A stretch of DNA of 64,000 nt from Cytobacillus kochii (GTDB lineage: Bacteria > Bacillota > Bacilli > Bacillales > Cytobacillaceae), in assembly GCF_020171845.1 (NCBI RefSeq), contig NZ_JAIVAM010000003.1, forward strand, positions 434,001 through 498,000, read 5' to 3'. The position numbers were made by a program, and so were the translations under genes. Below the pieces are notes generated by a model, which ran no database searches, was not told where the DNA came from, and was given only the letters and a program-made list of their open reading frames with translations. Shown here piece by piece: positions 52,818 through 62,873 of the stretch. Position 1 is the stretch's first letter, and every line of letters begins with the position of its first letter.

Positions 52818-52849
52818 CCGCAAGAGTATTGAGCTCTCAACTCTTGCGG
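52818..52849. repeat. Perfect 10-bp inverted repeat without T tract
   Basis: CCGCAAGAGT and ACTCTTGCGG flank a 12-base loop that itself contains TTGAG-CT-CTCAA. The hairpin is strong but lacks a T run on either strand, so it is not an ordinary terminator. Confidence 0.6.
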
Positions 52850-53002
52850 AACCTCAATCATAGTCAGTCAACAAAGTCCAAGTGATCCAACAGTTTACAA
52901 TACCCGTATCCTTACCCCAATTTGAATGGATAGTTCAACTCCTTTTGATGAACGGTTGATAAAATACAGACTACTAATTTATGAACCGATCGCCATGAAT
53001 CT

Positions 53003-53032
53003 GTCATAACAGAACTTGTCCTGCATAGAATT
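53003..53032 (+). promoter_or_regulatory. Candidate sigma-E promoter of dacB-spmA-spmB
   Basis: GTCATAAC, 13 bases, then CATAGAATT fits the sigma-E pattern and lies 34 bases before dacB; the B. subtilis operon is sigma-E dependent. Confidence 0.6.
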
Positions 53033-53065
53033 GTACAAACCATAAAATGAGACGGGGTTTGTGCG

Positions 53066-54208
53066 ATGAAGAAATGGAAAAACCTAATCACTATTCTCAT
53101 AATGTCCACCTTATTGCTTAGTTTAAGTCCACAACTAGTAGAGGCGAAACCCTCTGTTAGTGCTAGAAATGCAGTATTAATCGAACAGGAATCAGGTAGA
53201 ATCATTTATGATAAGGCAGCCAATGATAAAAATCGGATAGCTAGTATAACAAAAATTATGACAGCAGTATTGGCGATTGAATCAAATAAGCTAGACGAAG
53301 AAGTAAAAGTAACTGATACGATTTTAAAAGCAGAAGGCTCATCCATTTACTTAAAACCGGGGGAAGAAATCAAACTAGAAGATTTAGTTTATGGCTTAAT
53401 GCTTCGCTCGGGTAATGATGCGGCAGTTGCGATTGCAGAGTATGTAGGTGGAAGCTTAGATGGCTTTGTGTATTTAATGAATCAGAAGGCTGAAGAAATA
53501 GGCATGACAAATACGCATTTTGAAAATCCACATGGGCTGGATGATCATGAAAATCACTATTCAACTGCCTATGATATGGCGTTGCTTACTCGCTATGCAA
53601 TGAAAAATGAGACGTATCAAAAAATAGCAGGGACAAAATCGTATCGATCTGAAAACAGAGATTATAGCTGGAATAATAAAAATCGTTTATTAACCCAGCT
53701 TTATAAATATACAACTGGTGGAAAGACTGGTTATACAAAAAGAGCAAAAAGGACTTTAGTAACAACAGCGACAAAAAACAATCTTGATCTAATTGCTGTT
53801 ACGTTAAATGGACCGGATGATTGGAATGATCATATTGCCATGTATGAGGGAGCATTTGATCAATATGAACAAGTTGAAGTATTGAGCGAAGGGAGAATTA
53901 AGGGAGTAGAATATGCTTTCTACAAAGATAAAGTATCACTACACTCTTCCTTTTCGTACCCGGTAACAGAAAAAGAGAAAGAATCTTTTCGGATTAAATA
54001 TCATTTTATTGAACCGAAAGAGAGTTGGAGAAAAGGTGAAAAATCACCTGAAATAGTAGGAAAAGCAGTTGTTTACTTAAATGATGAAGCAATTAAAACT
54101 TTGCCTATTCACTATAATCAGGATGGAGTAAAAGAAGAAAAAGGAAGATTTTTTGATTACTTTAAACATCTGTTTATAAGGATATTAGGAGTACAACAAC
54201 ATGATTAA
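53066..54208 (+). CDS. dacB: D-alanyl-D-alanine carboxypeptidase DacB (spore cortex)
   Basis: A 380-residue PBP5*-type enzyme that trims stem peptides to set cortex cross-linking. Signal peptide 1-27 (cleavage after VEA), S60-I-T-K63, SGN in LRSGNDAA and KTG in GGKTGYT. The ATG follows a GGGG-type site and shares a 17-base initiation region with dacF. The end overlaps spmA by 8 bases. Operon dacB-spmA-spmB as in B. subtilis. Confidence 0.96.
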   Translation: MKKWKNLITILIMSTLLLSLSPQLVEAKPSVSARNAVLIEQESGRIIYDKAANDKNRIASITKIMTAVLAIESNKLDEEVKVTDTILKAEGSSIYLKPGEEIKLEDLVYGLMLRSGNDAAVAIAEYVGGSLDGFVYLMNQKAEEIGMTNTHFENPHGLDDHENHYSTAYDMALLTRYAMKNETYQKIAGTKSYRSENRDYSWNNKNRLLTQLYKYTTGGKTGYTKRAKRTLVTTATKNNLDLIAVTLNGPDDWNDHIAMYEGAFDQYEQVEVLSEGRIKGVEYAFYKDKVSLHSSFSYPVTEKEKESFRIKYHFIEPKESWRKGEKSPEIVGKAVVYLNDEAIKTLPIHYNQDGVKEEKGRFFDYFKHLFIRILGVQQHD

Positions 54209-54788
54209 TGTAATATGGGCAGGATTAGCGATCATTGGTATCGTTTTTGCCATGATTAATGGAACGATAAGTGATGTAAATGAAGCGATATTTAAAGGGG
54301 CAAAAGAAGCAGTCACATTATGTATTGGTTTAATCAGCATATTAGTCTTTTGGCTAGGAATGATGAAAATAGCCGAACATGCAGGTTTGTTAGACAAGCT
54401 GGCTAAACTATTTAAACCATTCATATCAAGACTTTTTCCGGATGTACCGAAAGATCATCCGGCAATGGGCTATATATTATCGAATATGATGGCCAATTTG
54501 TTCGGCTTAGGGAATGCTGCTACCCCTCTAGGGATTAAAGCAATGGAACAATTAAAAGCATTAAATGGTGAAAGTACAGAAGCAAGTCGTTCTATGATCA
54601 CATTTCTTGCCATAAATACATCTAGTATTACATTAATTCCAACAACAATTATCGCCATCCGTATGAATTACGGGTCAGCTAGTCCAACTGACATCGTTGG
54701 TCCTACCCTTATAGCGACAATTTGTTCGACCATTTCCGCTATTTTGATTGATAGATACTTTTATTACAGGAGATCACGAAAAGGATGA
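54201..54788 (+). CDS. spmA: Spore maturation protein A
   Basis: A 195-residue membrane protein with about five hydrophobic helices and the nucleoside-recognition/gate domain (LGNAATPLGIKAMEQL). It is needed with SpmB for normal spore core dehydration. Overlaps the end of dacB; AGGAG precedes ATG. Confidence 0.95.
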   Translation: MINVIWAGLAIIGIVFAMINGTISDVNEAIFKGAKEAVTLCIGLISILVFWLGMMKIAEHAGLLDKLAKLFKPFISRLFPDVPKDHPAMGYILSNMMANLFGLGNAATPLGIKAMEQLKALNGESTEASRSMITFLAINTSSITLIPTTIIAIRMNYGSASPTDIVGPTLIATICSTISAILIDRYFYYRRSRKG

Positions 54789-54793
54789 GATAG

Positions 54794-55324
54794 ATGGAAA
54801 TAGTATCTTTAATTTCTCTTTGGTTTATTCCCGTACTTATAGGTTTTATATTGGTCTACGCGACGTTTAAAAAAGTACCGACTTATGAGAGTTTTGTAGA
54901 AGGTGGGAAAGATGGGATTAAAATTGCTATCTCAATCATTCCTTTTTTAGTAGGTATGATGGTAGCTATTGCAATCTTTCGAGCATCAGGTGCATTAGAA
55001 TACTTCCTTGATTTCATCAGGCCATTATTTGTGGCTATCGGTATTCCAGCAGATGTTGTTCCGCTCGCTATTATTCGTCCAATATCAGGTAATGCAGCCT
55101 TAGGAATGACGACTGATTTAATAGCTGAACACGGACCAGATTCATTAATTGGAAGAATGGCATCTGTCATTCAAGGGAGTACAGATACAACCTTTTATGT
55201 ATTGACTGTTTATTTTGGCGCAGTCGGTATTAAGAAGATGGGTGATGCGTTGAAAGTAGGTCTATTAGCAGACTTAGCAGGTTTTATCGCTGCCATCCTT
55301 ATTGTATTACTTGTCTTTTCATAA
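54794..55324 (+). CDS. spmB: Spore maturation protein B
   Basis: A 176-residue membrane protein with four to five helices and gate-domain motif RPISGNAALGM. Partner of SpmA. AAAAGGATGAG precedes ATG. A strong terminator ends the operon. Confidence 0.95.
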   Translation: MEIVSLISLWFIPVLIGFILVYATFKKVPTYESFVEGGKDGIKIAISIIPFLVGMMVAIAIFRASGALEYFLDFIRPLFVAIGIPADVVPLAIIRPISGNAALGMTTDLIAEHGPDSLIGRMASVIQGSTDTTFYVLTVYFGAVGIKKMGDALKVGLLADLAGFIAAILIVLLVFS

Positions 55325-55348
55325 TGTAGTCTTTAATTTATAAAAGAG

Positions 55349-55389
55349 GAAGCTGAACAAATGAGGATCATTTGTTCAGCTTTTTTTTG
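55349..55389 (+). terminator. Rho-independent terminator after spmB
   Basis: AGCTGAACAAATG pairs with CATTTGTTCAGCT, followed by eight T residues. Confidence 0.95.
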
Positions 55390-55524
55390 TACAGTGTGAT
55401 AACAGCTTACTACAACGCTTCTTTTATGTTAGAATTGCCTACTAACTGTTCAAATTCAAAAAGAAGGGAATAACTATTGTATACTTAGTTTAAAAATGTA
55501 CAATTTGGTTAAAAAATGCGCTCT

Positions 55525-55552
55525 TTGAAAAAACTTGAACTTATGGCATAAT
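55525..55552 (+). promoter_or_regulatory. Probable promoter of rluB
   Basis: TTGAAA and CATAAT are 16 bases apart, about 40 bases before rluB. Confidence 0.55.
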
Positions 55553-55590
55553 TCATATGGACAGTAATAGAGATTTTGAGGTGACTGATA

Positions 55591-56322
55591 ATGGAAAGAT
55601 TACAGAAAGTCATAGCCCATGCAGGGGTTGCATCTAGGAGAAAAGCGGAGCAACTAATTGTAGATGGCCGTGTAAAGGTTAATGGTAAGATTGTAAAAGA
55701 ATTAGGGGTGAAAGTGACACCTTCTGATAAAGTCGAAGTCGATGGTATCCCGGTTGAGGGTGAAGAGCCGGTTTATTTTCTTCTATATAAGCCAAGAGGT
55801 GTATTATCAAGTGTTGCGGATGACAAAGGTAGAAAAGTGGTAACCGATTACTTTGAACATGTGAAACAAAGAATTTATCCAGTGGGTCGATTAGATTATG
55901 ATACATCAGGATTATTATTATTGACGAATGATGGTGAATTCGCGAACTTGCTTATGCATCCAAGAAATGAAATTGAAAAAGTATATGTAGCGAAAGTAAA
56001 GGGCATTCCTTCTAAAGAAAGTTTAAATCATTTACAAAGAGGTGTCCGCTTGGAAGATGGAAAAACGGCTCCTGCACGAGTAAAAGTGCTTAGTAGTGAT
56101 AAACAAAAACAAACAGCGATTATCGAATTAACGATTCACGAAGGCAGAAACCGTCAAGTGAGAAGAATGTTTGAGGCTGTAGGTCATCAAGTGCAAAAGC
56201 TCAAACGAGAAAGATATGGATTCCTTCAATTGAACGGGCTGTCAGCAGGTGACGCAAGAGAACTTACAGCACATGAAGTAAAGCAATTTAGGGCATTAGC
56301 TAAAAAGAGTACAGGTAAATAA
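55591..56322 (+). CDS. rluB: 23S rRNA pseudouridine synthase RluB
   Basis: A 243-residue RsuA-family enzyme. An N-terminal S4 RNA-binding domain (residues 1-60) precedes the catalytic domain with the essential Asp in GRLDYDTSGLLLLTNDG and a later HEGRNRQVRRM. It modifies uridines in helix 89 of 23S rRNA. GAGGTG lies before ATG. Position before resA as in B. subtilis. Confidence 0.95.
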   Translation: MERLQKVIAHAGVASRRKAEQLIVDGRVKVNGKIVKELGVKVTPSDKVEVDGIPVEGEEPVYFLLYKPRGVLSSVADDKGRKVVTDYFEHVKQRIYPVGRLDYDTSGLLLLTNDGEFANLLMHPRNEIEKVYVAKVKGIPSKESLNHLQRGVRLEDGKTAPARVKVLSSDKQKQTAIIELTIHEGRNRQVRRMFEAVGHQVQKLKRERYGFLQLNGLSAGDARELTAHEVKQFRALAKKSTGK

Positions 56323-56386
56323 ATGAAAAAGTCATAGAGTTGTCACATTTCCTTCACACCGTTTACAAGGACTGTTTTCATACTAG

Positions 56387-56395
56387 TGATATAAT
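56387..56395 (+). promoter_or_regulatory. resA promoter -10 element (extended)
   Basis: TGATATAAT is an extended -10 without a recognisable -35 at the usual distance, which fits an activator-dependent promoter; in B. subtilis resA is activated by ResD. Confidence 0.5.
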
Positions 56396-56456
56396 AAATA
56401 CCAAATTGTTAAAATAATGCTAAAAATTTGTGTCTTAACTTTGGGAGGAATTTTTT

Positions 56457-56981
56457 ATGAAAAAACGACGGCTCGTTATGAGGACAGCGATATTAGTGAT
56501 TCTATTTGCAGCCGTTGCTTACACGCTATATGCAAACTTTAATAAGGATAATGTGCATAAAGTACAAATAGGTAAAGAAGCTCCTGATTTTGTATTAGTC
56601 GATATGGATGGAAAAGAACATCAATTATCTGACTATAAAGGCCAAGGCGTTTTTTTGAACTTTTGGGGTACTTGGTGTAAGCCTTGCGAAAAAGAAATGC
56701 CATTTATCAACAATCAATATGAGCAATTTAAAGATCAAGGGGTTCAAACAATCGCAGTAAACATAAGTGAATCGAATCTAGCAGTGAACAAGTTTATTGA
56801 AAGACATGGCATGAATTTTCCAGTAGTCATTGATAAAAATGAAGATGTAAAGGCAGCATATGGCATCGGTCCATTGCCTGCGACTTTTCTCATTAATCCT
56901 GAAGGTGAAGTCGTGAAATATCATACGGGGACTTTGACCGAACCAATGGTAAAAGATTTTATGACGCAAATCAAACCGTAA
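56457..56981 (+). CDS. resA: Membrane-anchored thiol-disulfide oxidoreductase ResA
   Basis: A 174-residue protein with an N-terminal anchor (residues 8-26) and an extracytoplasmic thioredoxin fold. The active site is W-C74-K-P-C77. The conserved Glu of the ResA substrate pocket lies in the APDF/EAPDF region. It reduces the haem-binding cysteines of apocytochrome c. GGGAGG precedes ATG. First gene of resABC(DE). Confidence 0.96.
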   Translation: MKKRRLVMRTAILVILFAAVAYTLYANFNKDNVHKVQIGKEAPDFVLVDMDGKEHQLSDYKGQGVFLNFWGTWCKPCEKEMPFINNQYEQFKDQGVQTIAVNISESNLAVNKFIERHGMNFPVVIDKNEDVKAAYGIGPLPATFLINPEGEVVKYHTGTLTEPMVKDFMTQIKP

Positions 56982-57000
56982 TTATTGGGGAGTTTTTATG

Positions 57001-58644
57001 ATGAAACAAGTAAAGTGTGAATGTGGCCATGTAAATCCTCATGGTACAGTCCTATGTGAATCATGCGGTCGTGTGTTAGTAGAAGAAGAGAAAAGTAAAA
57101 AACTCGTTGATATGCGTTATGAAGGCAGTGCGAGAAGGTCACAAACGTATAACAAAACAATCATCGATAAAATATGGAACTTCTTTTCTTCTGTTAAAGT
57201 AGGGGTAACTTTAATCATTATTACATTAGCCGCTTCAGCAATTGGTACAATTTTCCCACAAGAAATGTATATACCGCCTACAGAAAATGCATCCGTTTAT
57301 TATGAGGATCAATATGGGTTTGCTGGGGAAGTGTATTATACGTTAGGGTTTCACAACCTGTATAGCTCATGGTGGTATTTATTGCTCATTGCTTCAATTG
57401 GCGTATCTCTGGTTATATGTAGTCTTGACCGTGTCGTACCTCTATATCGTGCCTTGAAAAAACAAAGAGTCGATCGGCATGAAGGGTTTTTAAAACGACA
57501 AAGATTATATAGAGCCACAACCTTGGCTTCTATTGAAGAGGATTCATTTGAGAACATCAAGGTGAAATTAAAGGAAAAACGCTACAACATAAGAGAAGAG
57601 AATGGGAGTATACTTGCTGAGAAAAACCGATTTTCAAGATGGGGCCCTTATATAAACCATATTGGGTTAATCATTTTTTTAATTGGAGGCATGTTGCGTT
57701 TTGTGCCTGGGATGTATGTTGACGAATTGCTATGGATCCGTGAAGGTGAAACAGTCGTTATCCCAGAAACAAAAGGCGAGTATTATCTGGAAAATCACGA
57801 ATTTATTCTAGAAACTTATGAAAAAGAAAAAGAAAATGAAGCGTTTACAACAGCGATAGAAAACAATGGTACAGTCGCGAAGAACTTTCAAACAAATGTG
57901 AGCCTTTACAAAGAATCTGGAGAAACAATTGCAGGACAAGAGCCAGAACTAGAAAAGGTAGAAGATTACGAATTAAGGGTAAATGAACCTTTAAAGTTTG
58001 AACAGTTTGCTCTCTATCAACAAAGCTATAAATTAGGTGAGATAAGCGAAATGTCGTTTGCTTTAACGAATAAAGAAACAAATGAAGAATTTGGTCAAAT
58101 GACGATTGATTTACATAACCCACAAGATGAATATACATTTGAAAATGGATACAGTGTTGAGCTAATGAGCTATTTCCCTGATTTTGAATTTGATGAAAAT
58201 TCAGAGCCAGTCACGAAATCACGCGTGCCGAACAACCCAGCGTTTATCTTTAAAATGTTCTCACCTGAACATCCTGATGGAGAAGTTAGCTTCGTTGCTA
58301 TTCAACAAACGATTGAACCATATGGTGATAATGACTTAAAGATGGCCTTTAAAGGAGTAGACACGCAAAATGTTAGTGCTTTGACCGTAAGAAAAGACTT
58401 AACACTCCCTATTCTAGCTATAGGTGGTCTCATCTTCATGATTGGTGTCGTGCAAGGTGCATACTGGAACCATCGCAGAATATGGATTAGAAGGTTAGGA
58501 GATCAAGTTTTAGTTGCGGGTCATACAAATAAAAACTGGCACGGACTTAAGCGAGAGATCACCCATGTATTTGATGGTAGTGGTATTCAAGAACCGATTG
58601 ACCAATCAGATGAAATAACAAATAAGAAGGGTAAGGAGGAGTAA
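57001..58644 (+). CDS. resB: Cytochrome c biogenesis protein ResB
   Basis: A 547-residue haem-handling membrane protein with a Cys-rich N-terminal ribbon (Cys6, 8, 19, 22), membrane helices near residues 60-85, 115-135, 205-225 and about 460, and a large extracytoplasmic domain between. With ResC it delivers haem for cytochrome c. I use the second of two adjacent ATGs since GGGGAG stands eight bases before it. Three bases separate it from resC. Confidence 0.95.
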   Translation: MKQVKCECGHVNPHGTVLCESCGRVLVEEEKSKKLVDMRYEGSARRSQTYNKTIIDKIWNFFSSVKVGVTLIIITLAASAIGTIFPQEMYIPPTENASVYYEDQYGFAGEVYYTLGFHNLYSSWWYLLLIASIGVSLVICSLDRVVPLYRALKKQRVDRHEGFLKRQRLYRATTLASIEEDSFENIKVKLKEKRYNIREENGSILAEKNRFSRWGPYINHIGLIIFLIGGMLRFVPGMYVDELLWIREGETVVIPETKGEYYLENHEFILETYEKEKENEAFTTAIENNGTVAKNFQTNVSLYKESGETIAGQEPELEKVEDYELRVNEPLKFEQFALYQQSYKLGEISEMSFALTNKETNEEFGQMTIDLHNPQDEYTFENGYSVELMSYFPDFEFDENSEPVTKSRVPNNPAFIFKMFSPEHPDGEVSFVAIQQTIEPYGDNDLKMAFKGVDTQNVSALTVRKDLTLPILAIGGLIFMIGVVQGAYWNHRRIWIRRLGDQVLVAGHTNKNWHGLKREITHVFDGSGIQEPIDQSDEITNKKGKEE

Positions 58645-58646
58645 TA

Positions 58647-59834
58647 ATGGTTGCATTAAGTGGAAATTTATTATTTATCGCCTTTTTGCTCTATTTAGTA
58701 GGCACAGCTTTTTTTGCCGGTTCGATTAAGGACAAGAAAGCAAGAGAAAAAGATCATGGACCAAATAAGTGGGCAAAAATAGGTGTTACGATAGCAATTG
58801 CCGGATTTATATGTCAAGTAGGTTATTTTATTACAAGATGGGTAGCAGCTGGACATGCACCAGTAAGTAATTTATTTGAGTTTACAACATTCTTTGGCAT
58901 GTGTTTAGTTGGGGCGTTTATTGTCATTTATTTTGTTTATAAGCTTCCTGCCCTTGGGTTATTTACATTACCAGTGGCACTTCTCCTTATTGGGTATGCT
59001 GCCATGTTCCCAAGGGACATAACACCATTGGTCCCTTCTCTTCAAAGTAATTGGCTTCATATCCATGTAACAACAGCAGCGTTAGGACAAGCGATTTTAG
59101 CGATTAGCTTTGTTGCTGGCTTAATCTATTTAATCAAAGCAGTGGATCATACGAAAAAAACAAAAGAGGCAATCTGGTTAGAAGTTGTTCTCTTTGGGGT
59201 TGTTTGTACACTTGGCTTCATTATCATTTCTTCCGTATTTGGGGCAACAGGCTACAAGTCAGAGTTTCATTGGATTGATAATAATAATGTAGAAGAAACG
59301 TTAGAATATCACTTACCTGCTCTCGTTGGGCCTCATGAAGGTGAACATTTAACGCCGGATAAATTTAGCCCATTGGTGGAGACTCCTGGTATCATTAATG
59401 CCAAAAAGTTAAATACTGTTTTATGGTCATTGTTTACAGGAGCAATTATCTATTTGCTCTTTAGGTTATTTGTTAGAAAACGAATGACACTAGCGTTGCA
59501 ACCACTAACGAAGAGAGTAAATTTGGATTTAGTCGATGAAGTAGGTTACCGGTCTGTCCTAATTGGTTTTCCGGTGTTTACATTAGGAGCGTTAATTTTT
59601 GCCATGATATGGGCACAGATCGCTTGGTCGCGATTTTGGGGCTGGGACCCTAAAGAAGTGTGGGCATTAATTACTTGGTTATTCTATGCAGCATACCTCC
59701 ACCTCAGATTATCCAAAGGTTGGCATGGTAAAAAATCTGCTTGGCTCGGTGTAATTGGGTTTATTATTATCATGTTTAACTTAATTGTTGTCAACTTAGT
59801 TATTGCCGGGTTGCATTCCTATGCAGGATCGTGA
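58647..59834 (+). CDS. resC: Cytochrome c biogenesis protein ResC (CcsA/CcmC-like)
   Basis: A 395-residue polytopic membrane protein of about eight helices. The haem-binding tryptophan-rich loop [14 protein letters not shown] is present near residues 330-345, and conserved histidines lie before and after it. AAGGAGG precedes ATG. A terminator separates it from resD. Confidence 0.96.
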   Translation: MVALSGNLLFIAFLLYLVGTAFFAGSIKDKKAREKDHGPNKWAKIGVTIAIAGFICQVGYFITRWVAAGHAPVSNLFEFTTFFGMCLVGAFIVIYFVYKLPALGLFTLPVALLLIGYAAMFPRDITPLVPSLQSNWLHIHVTTAALGQAILAISFVAGLIYLIKAVDHTKKTKEAIWLEVVLFGVVCTLGFIIISSVFGATGYKSEFHWIDNNNVEETLEYHLPALVGPHEGEHLTPDKFSPLVETPGIINAKKLNTVLWSLFTGAIIYLLFRLFVRKRMTLALQPLTKRVNLDLVDEVGYRSVLIGFPVFTLGALIFAMIWAQIAWSRFWGWDPKEVWALITWLFYAAYLHLRLSKGWHGKKSAWLGVIGFIIIMFNLIVVNLVIAGLHSYAGS

Positions 59835-59882
59835 AAATTTTGCTAAAATAGAATTGAGCATTAAGGTAGTGCTAGATTTTAT

Positions 59883-59919
59883 GCCTTCACTTCACATGTA
59901 GTGGAGTGAAGGCTTTTTT
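59883..59919 (+). terminator. Terminator between resC and resD
   Basis: GCCTTCACT pairs with AGTGAAGGC, followed by six T residues; resD probably also has its own promoter in or just after this region. Confidence 0.9.
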
Positions 59920-59956
59920 CTATGAAAATAATCTTCATTCTAAAGGAGTGCTATAA

Positions 59957-60673
59957 ATGGATAATGAAGTAAAAGTTTTAGTTGTTGATGATGAAGAGAG
60001 AATTCGCCGATTATTAAAAATGTATTTAGAGAGAGAAGACTATGTTATTGAAGAAGCAGAAGATGGTGACGAGGCACTAGATAAAGCCCTAACAAATGAA
60101 TATGATGTCATTCTTTTAGATCTAATGATGCCAGGTAAAGATGGGATAGAAGTTTGTAAAGAAATAAGAGAAAAGAAAACAACACCAATCATTATGCTTA
60201 CGGCAAAAGGAGAGGAAGTAAATCGCGTCCAAGGATTTGAAGTAGGTACAGATGATTATATCGTCAAGCCTTTTAGTCCTAGAGAAGTGGTTTTAAGAGT
60301 GAAGGCATTACTAAGAAGGTCGTCTAAATCTTCTTATGTCCCACCAGAAACGACTGCTAAAGATATCATTGTCTTTCCTTATTTAACAATAGACAATGAT
60401 GCCCACCGTGTATTAGCGGATGGTAAAGAAGTAAGCTTGACTCCTAAAGAATATGAGTTGCTTTACTTTTTGGCTAAAGCACCAGATAAAGTATTTGATC
60501 GTGAACAGTTATTAAAAGAAGTATGGCATTATGAATTCTTTGGTGACTTGCGTACAGTAGACACACATGTAAAAAGGTTGCGAGAAAAATTAAACAAAGT
60601 ATCAGAGCAAGCTGCTAGAATGATTGTTACTGTTTGGGGAGTGGGTTATAAGTTTGAGGTTGTAAATGAATGA
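59957..60673 (+). CDS. resD: Response regulator ResD
   Basis: A 238-residue OmpR-type regulator. The receiver has the acidic pair Asp11-Asp12, phospho-acceptor Asp55 (LLDLMMPG) and Lys near 104 (DYIVKPF); the C-terminal winged helix is from about residue 135 (YEFFGDLRTVDTHVKRLREK). It controls aerobic and anaerobic respiration genes. AAAGGAG precedes ATG. Overlaps resE by an ATGA. Confidence 0.96.
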   Translation: MDNEVKVLVVDDEERIRRLLKMYLEREDYVIEEAEDGDEALDKALTNEYDVILLDLMMPGKDGIEVCKEIREKKTTPIIMLTAKGEEVNRVQGFEVGTDDYIVKPFSPREVVLRVKALLRRSSKSSYVPPETTAKDIIVFPYLTIDNDAHRVLADGKEVSLTPKEYELLYFLAKAPDKVFDREQLLKEVWHYEFFGDLRTVDTHVKRLREKLNKVSEQAARMIVTVWGVGYKFEVVNE

Positions 60674-62445
60674 GGTTATGGCATAGTGTTGTAGGGAAAC
60701 TATGGGCAACTTTTCTTATACTGGTCTCCTTTGTCTTATTTATTTTAACGGTTATGTTGCTGCAATTCTTTGAGAATTATCATATTGATCAAACAGAAAA
60801 GGGATTGAAGGCAACTGCCAATAAAATAGCATTGATCTTGGAAAAACATGATCGTGAAATAGGACTGGAAATTGCTTGGGAATTAGTAGATGAAGTGACA
60901 AAAGTAATTATTATTGCTGATGATCAAGTGTACTATTCTCCCAATGAAAATCAAACATTTGAGTTGCCACTATCCTATTTACATGGTGATCCAGATTTAA
61001 AAGCTGTTTTTACAAAAAATGAATCAGTTACTAAGGTTTCTTCTTATTTAACGGATGGTGGAGAAGGAAATATAGATAATCCTGATATACTGATTAGTGG
61101 GGTCCCACTTCCGCCATCAAATGAAAATGATGGTGCAGTATTTATATATCAATCTTTGGAGGTTATGCAAGAAACAACAGAGTCAACGACTAAGTTTACT
61201 TTATTAGCCGCTGGGGTAGCGATTATTTTAACAACTATTTTTGCCTTCTTCTTGTCAACGAGGATTACTGCACCACTTAGGAAAATGAAAGAAGCCGTCA
61301 CAGCAGCATCACGAGGGAATTTTGATACAAAAGTACCTTATCTTTCTAAAGATGAAATAGGTGATCTAGCGATTACCTTTAATCGGATGGGCCGGCAGTT
61401 GAAATATAATATTGATGCTTTAAGTCAAGAGAAAGAACAATTATCTAGTATTTTAAGCAGTATGGCAGATGGTGTATTCACCTTTAGTAAAGATGGTGAA
61501 ATTGTGATAACAAATCCACCAGCGGATCGTTTTCTGCGTCATTGGTCCTATGAACGTGAAGATGGTCTCGTTGATAGTGTACCTGCTTATGTAATGGAAT
61601 TGTTCCAAACAGCTGTAAATACAGAAAGTGAGAGTATAGGTGAAGTAAATATTCAAGGGCGAACTTGGGTAATGGTTATTAGCCCTTTATATAATGAAAC
61701 GTTTATTCGGGGTGCAGTTGCAGTTATCCGTGATATGACAGAGGAACGGCAACTTGATAAATTACGCAAAGATTTTATCGCCAACGTTTCTCATGAATTA
61801 CGGACACCAATTGCTTTAATGCAAGGATATAGTGAAGCAATTGTCGATGACATCGCTGGTACTGAGGATGAAAAGAAAGAAATGGCTAAGGTTATTTATG
61901 ATGAATCGTTAAGAATGAGTAGACTTGTGAATGAACTACTAGATATCGCAAGAATGGAAGCTGGGCATATTCAGCTTATTCGTGAAGCTGTAGAAGTAAA
62001 ATCATTTATTCTAAAAGTCACCAGAAAGTTTCAAAGACTGGCGGCTGAAAAGAAAATTATATTGGCTGAGTCATTGGAAGATAAAGGGGTTTGGGCAAGC
62101 TTTGATCCTGATCGTATGGAGCAAGTGTTGACCAATCTGATAGATAATGCTATTAGACATACTCCAGAAAGTGGACAAGTCACTGTCGTTCAGCGTAGTA
62201 ACGAAAAAGGATTAATGATAGAGGTTGTTGACTCTGGATCTGGAATCCCAGAAGAAGATTTACCATTTGTATTTGAAAGGTTTTATAAAGCAGATAAAGC
62301 ACGAACAAGAGGAAGATCTGGAACAGGACTTGGCCTCGCAATCGCCAAAAATATTGTCGATACCCATAAGGGGCAAATCACTGTTCAGAGTAAAATTGGA
62401 CATGGTACGACATTTTCCATCTTTCTTCCGAAAAGTCATGAATGA
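60670..62445 (+). CDS. resE: Sensor histidine kinase ResE
   Basis: A 591-residue membrane kinase. TM1 about 12-33, an extracytoplasmic domain, TM2 about 176-198, HAMP (about 198-250), a PAS domain (about 255-360), and a HisKA domain with phospho-acceptor His375 in NVSHELRTP. The ATPase boxes are NAIRHTP, DSGSGIPEEDL, FYKADKARTR and GTGLGLAI. It phosphorylates ResD in response to oxygen/redox or nitric oxide signals. Translationally coupled to resD. Confidence 0.96.
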   Translation: MRLWHSVVGKLWATFLILVSFVLFILTVMLLQFFENYHIDQTEKGLKATANKIALILEKHDREIGLEIAWELVDEVTKVIIIADDQVYYSPNENQTFELPLSYLHGDPDLKAVFTKNESVTKVSSYLTDGGEGNIDNPDILISGVPLPPSNENDGAVFIYQSLEVMQETTESTTKFTLLAAGVAIILTTIFAFFLSTRITAPLRKMKEAVTAASRGNFDTKVPYLSKDEIGDLAITFNRMGRQLKYNIDALSQEKEQLSSILSSMADGVFTFSKDGEIVITNPPADRFLRHWSYEREDGLVDSVPAYVMELFQTAVNTESESIGEVNIQGRTWVMVISPLYNETFIRGAVAVIRDMTEERQLDKLRKDFIANVSHELRTPIALMQGYSEAIVDDIAGTEDEKKEMAKVIYDESLRMSRLVNELLDIARMEAGHIQLIREAVEVKSFILKVTRKFQRLAAEKKIILAESLEDKGVWASFDPDRMEQVLTNLIDNAIRHTPESGQVTVVQRSNEKGLMIEVVDSGSGIPEEDLPFVFERFYKADKARTRGRSGTGLGLAIAKNIVDTHKGQITVQSKIGHGTTFSIFLPKSHE

Positions 62446-62524
62446 TCAGCGCTGTTCTTGACGAATTCTCTTGATTCATAAGGAACATTCCAATCATAAA
62501 AATAAAAAAAGTAACTGCAATTCA

Positions 62525-62574
62525 AAAAAACCGGACATGAAACTCCTAAATGAGAGTGCGTGTTCGGTTTTTTG
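62525..62574 (+). terminator. Terminator after resE
   Basis: AAACCGGACA pairs with TGTTCGGTTT, followed by TTTTG; the loop is long. Confidence 0.8.
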
Positions 62575-62817
62575 TTTTCCTTTATACGTATGATGTCAAT
62601 ACCACATGGGATTAACAAAAAGCCATGGTTTGAATCCTTTCTCTAACAAGGATAAAAGAGCTAGATATGTGATGATTCAGACAATAGATTTGTATATGGC
62701 AAACCATTCATGTCAGAAAACAGCTTGATTCTAAAAGGCAAACAGAAGCGAAATAAGCAAGAAGAGATTTCCTAAAGAAACCCTTCCATTTTAATTTCAT
62801 TAATACTATAGTTAGAG

Positions 62818-62844
62818 TGTAACTTTTTTAATTCTAATAACGAC
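62818..62844 (+). promoter_or_regulatory. ECF (sigma-X type) autoregulatory promoter of sigX
   Basis: TGTAAC, 17 bases, then CGAC matches the Bacillus sigma-X/ECF promoter pattern, about 30 bases before sigX. Confidence 0.72.
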
Positions 62845-62873
62845 TATTATTTATGAACGGGGAGGGGAAGTTA

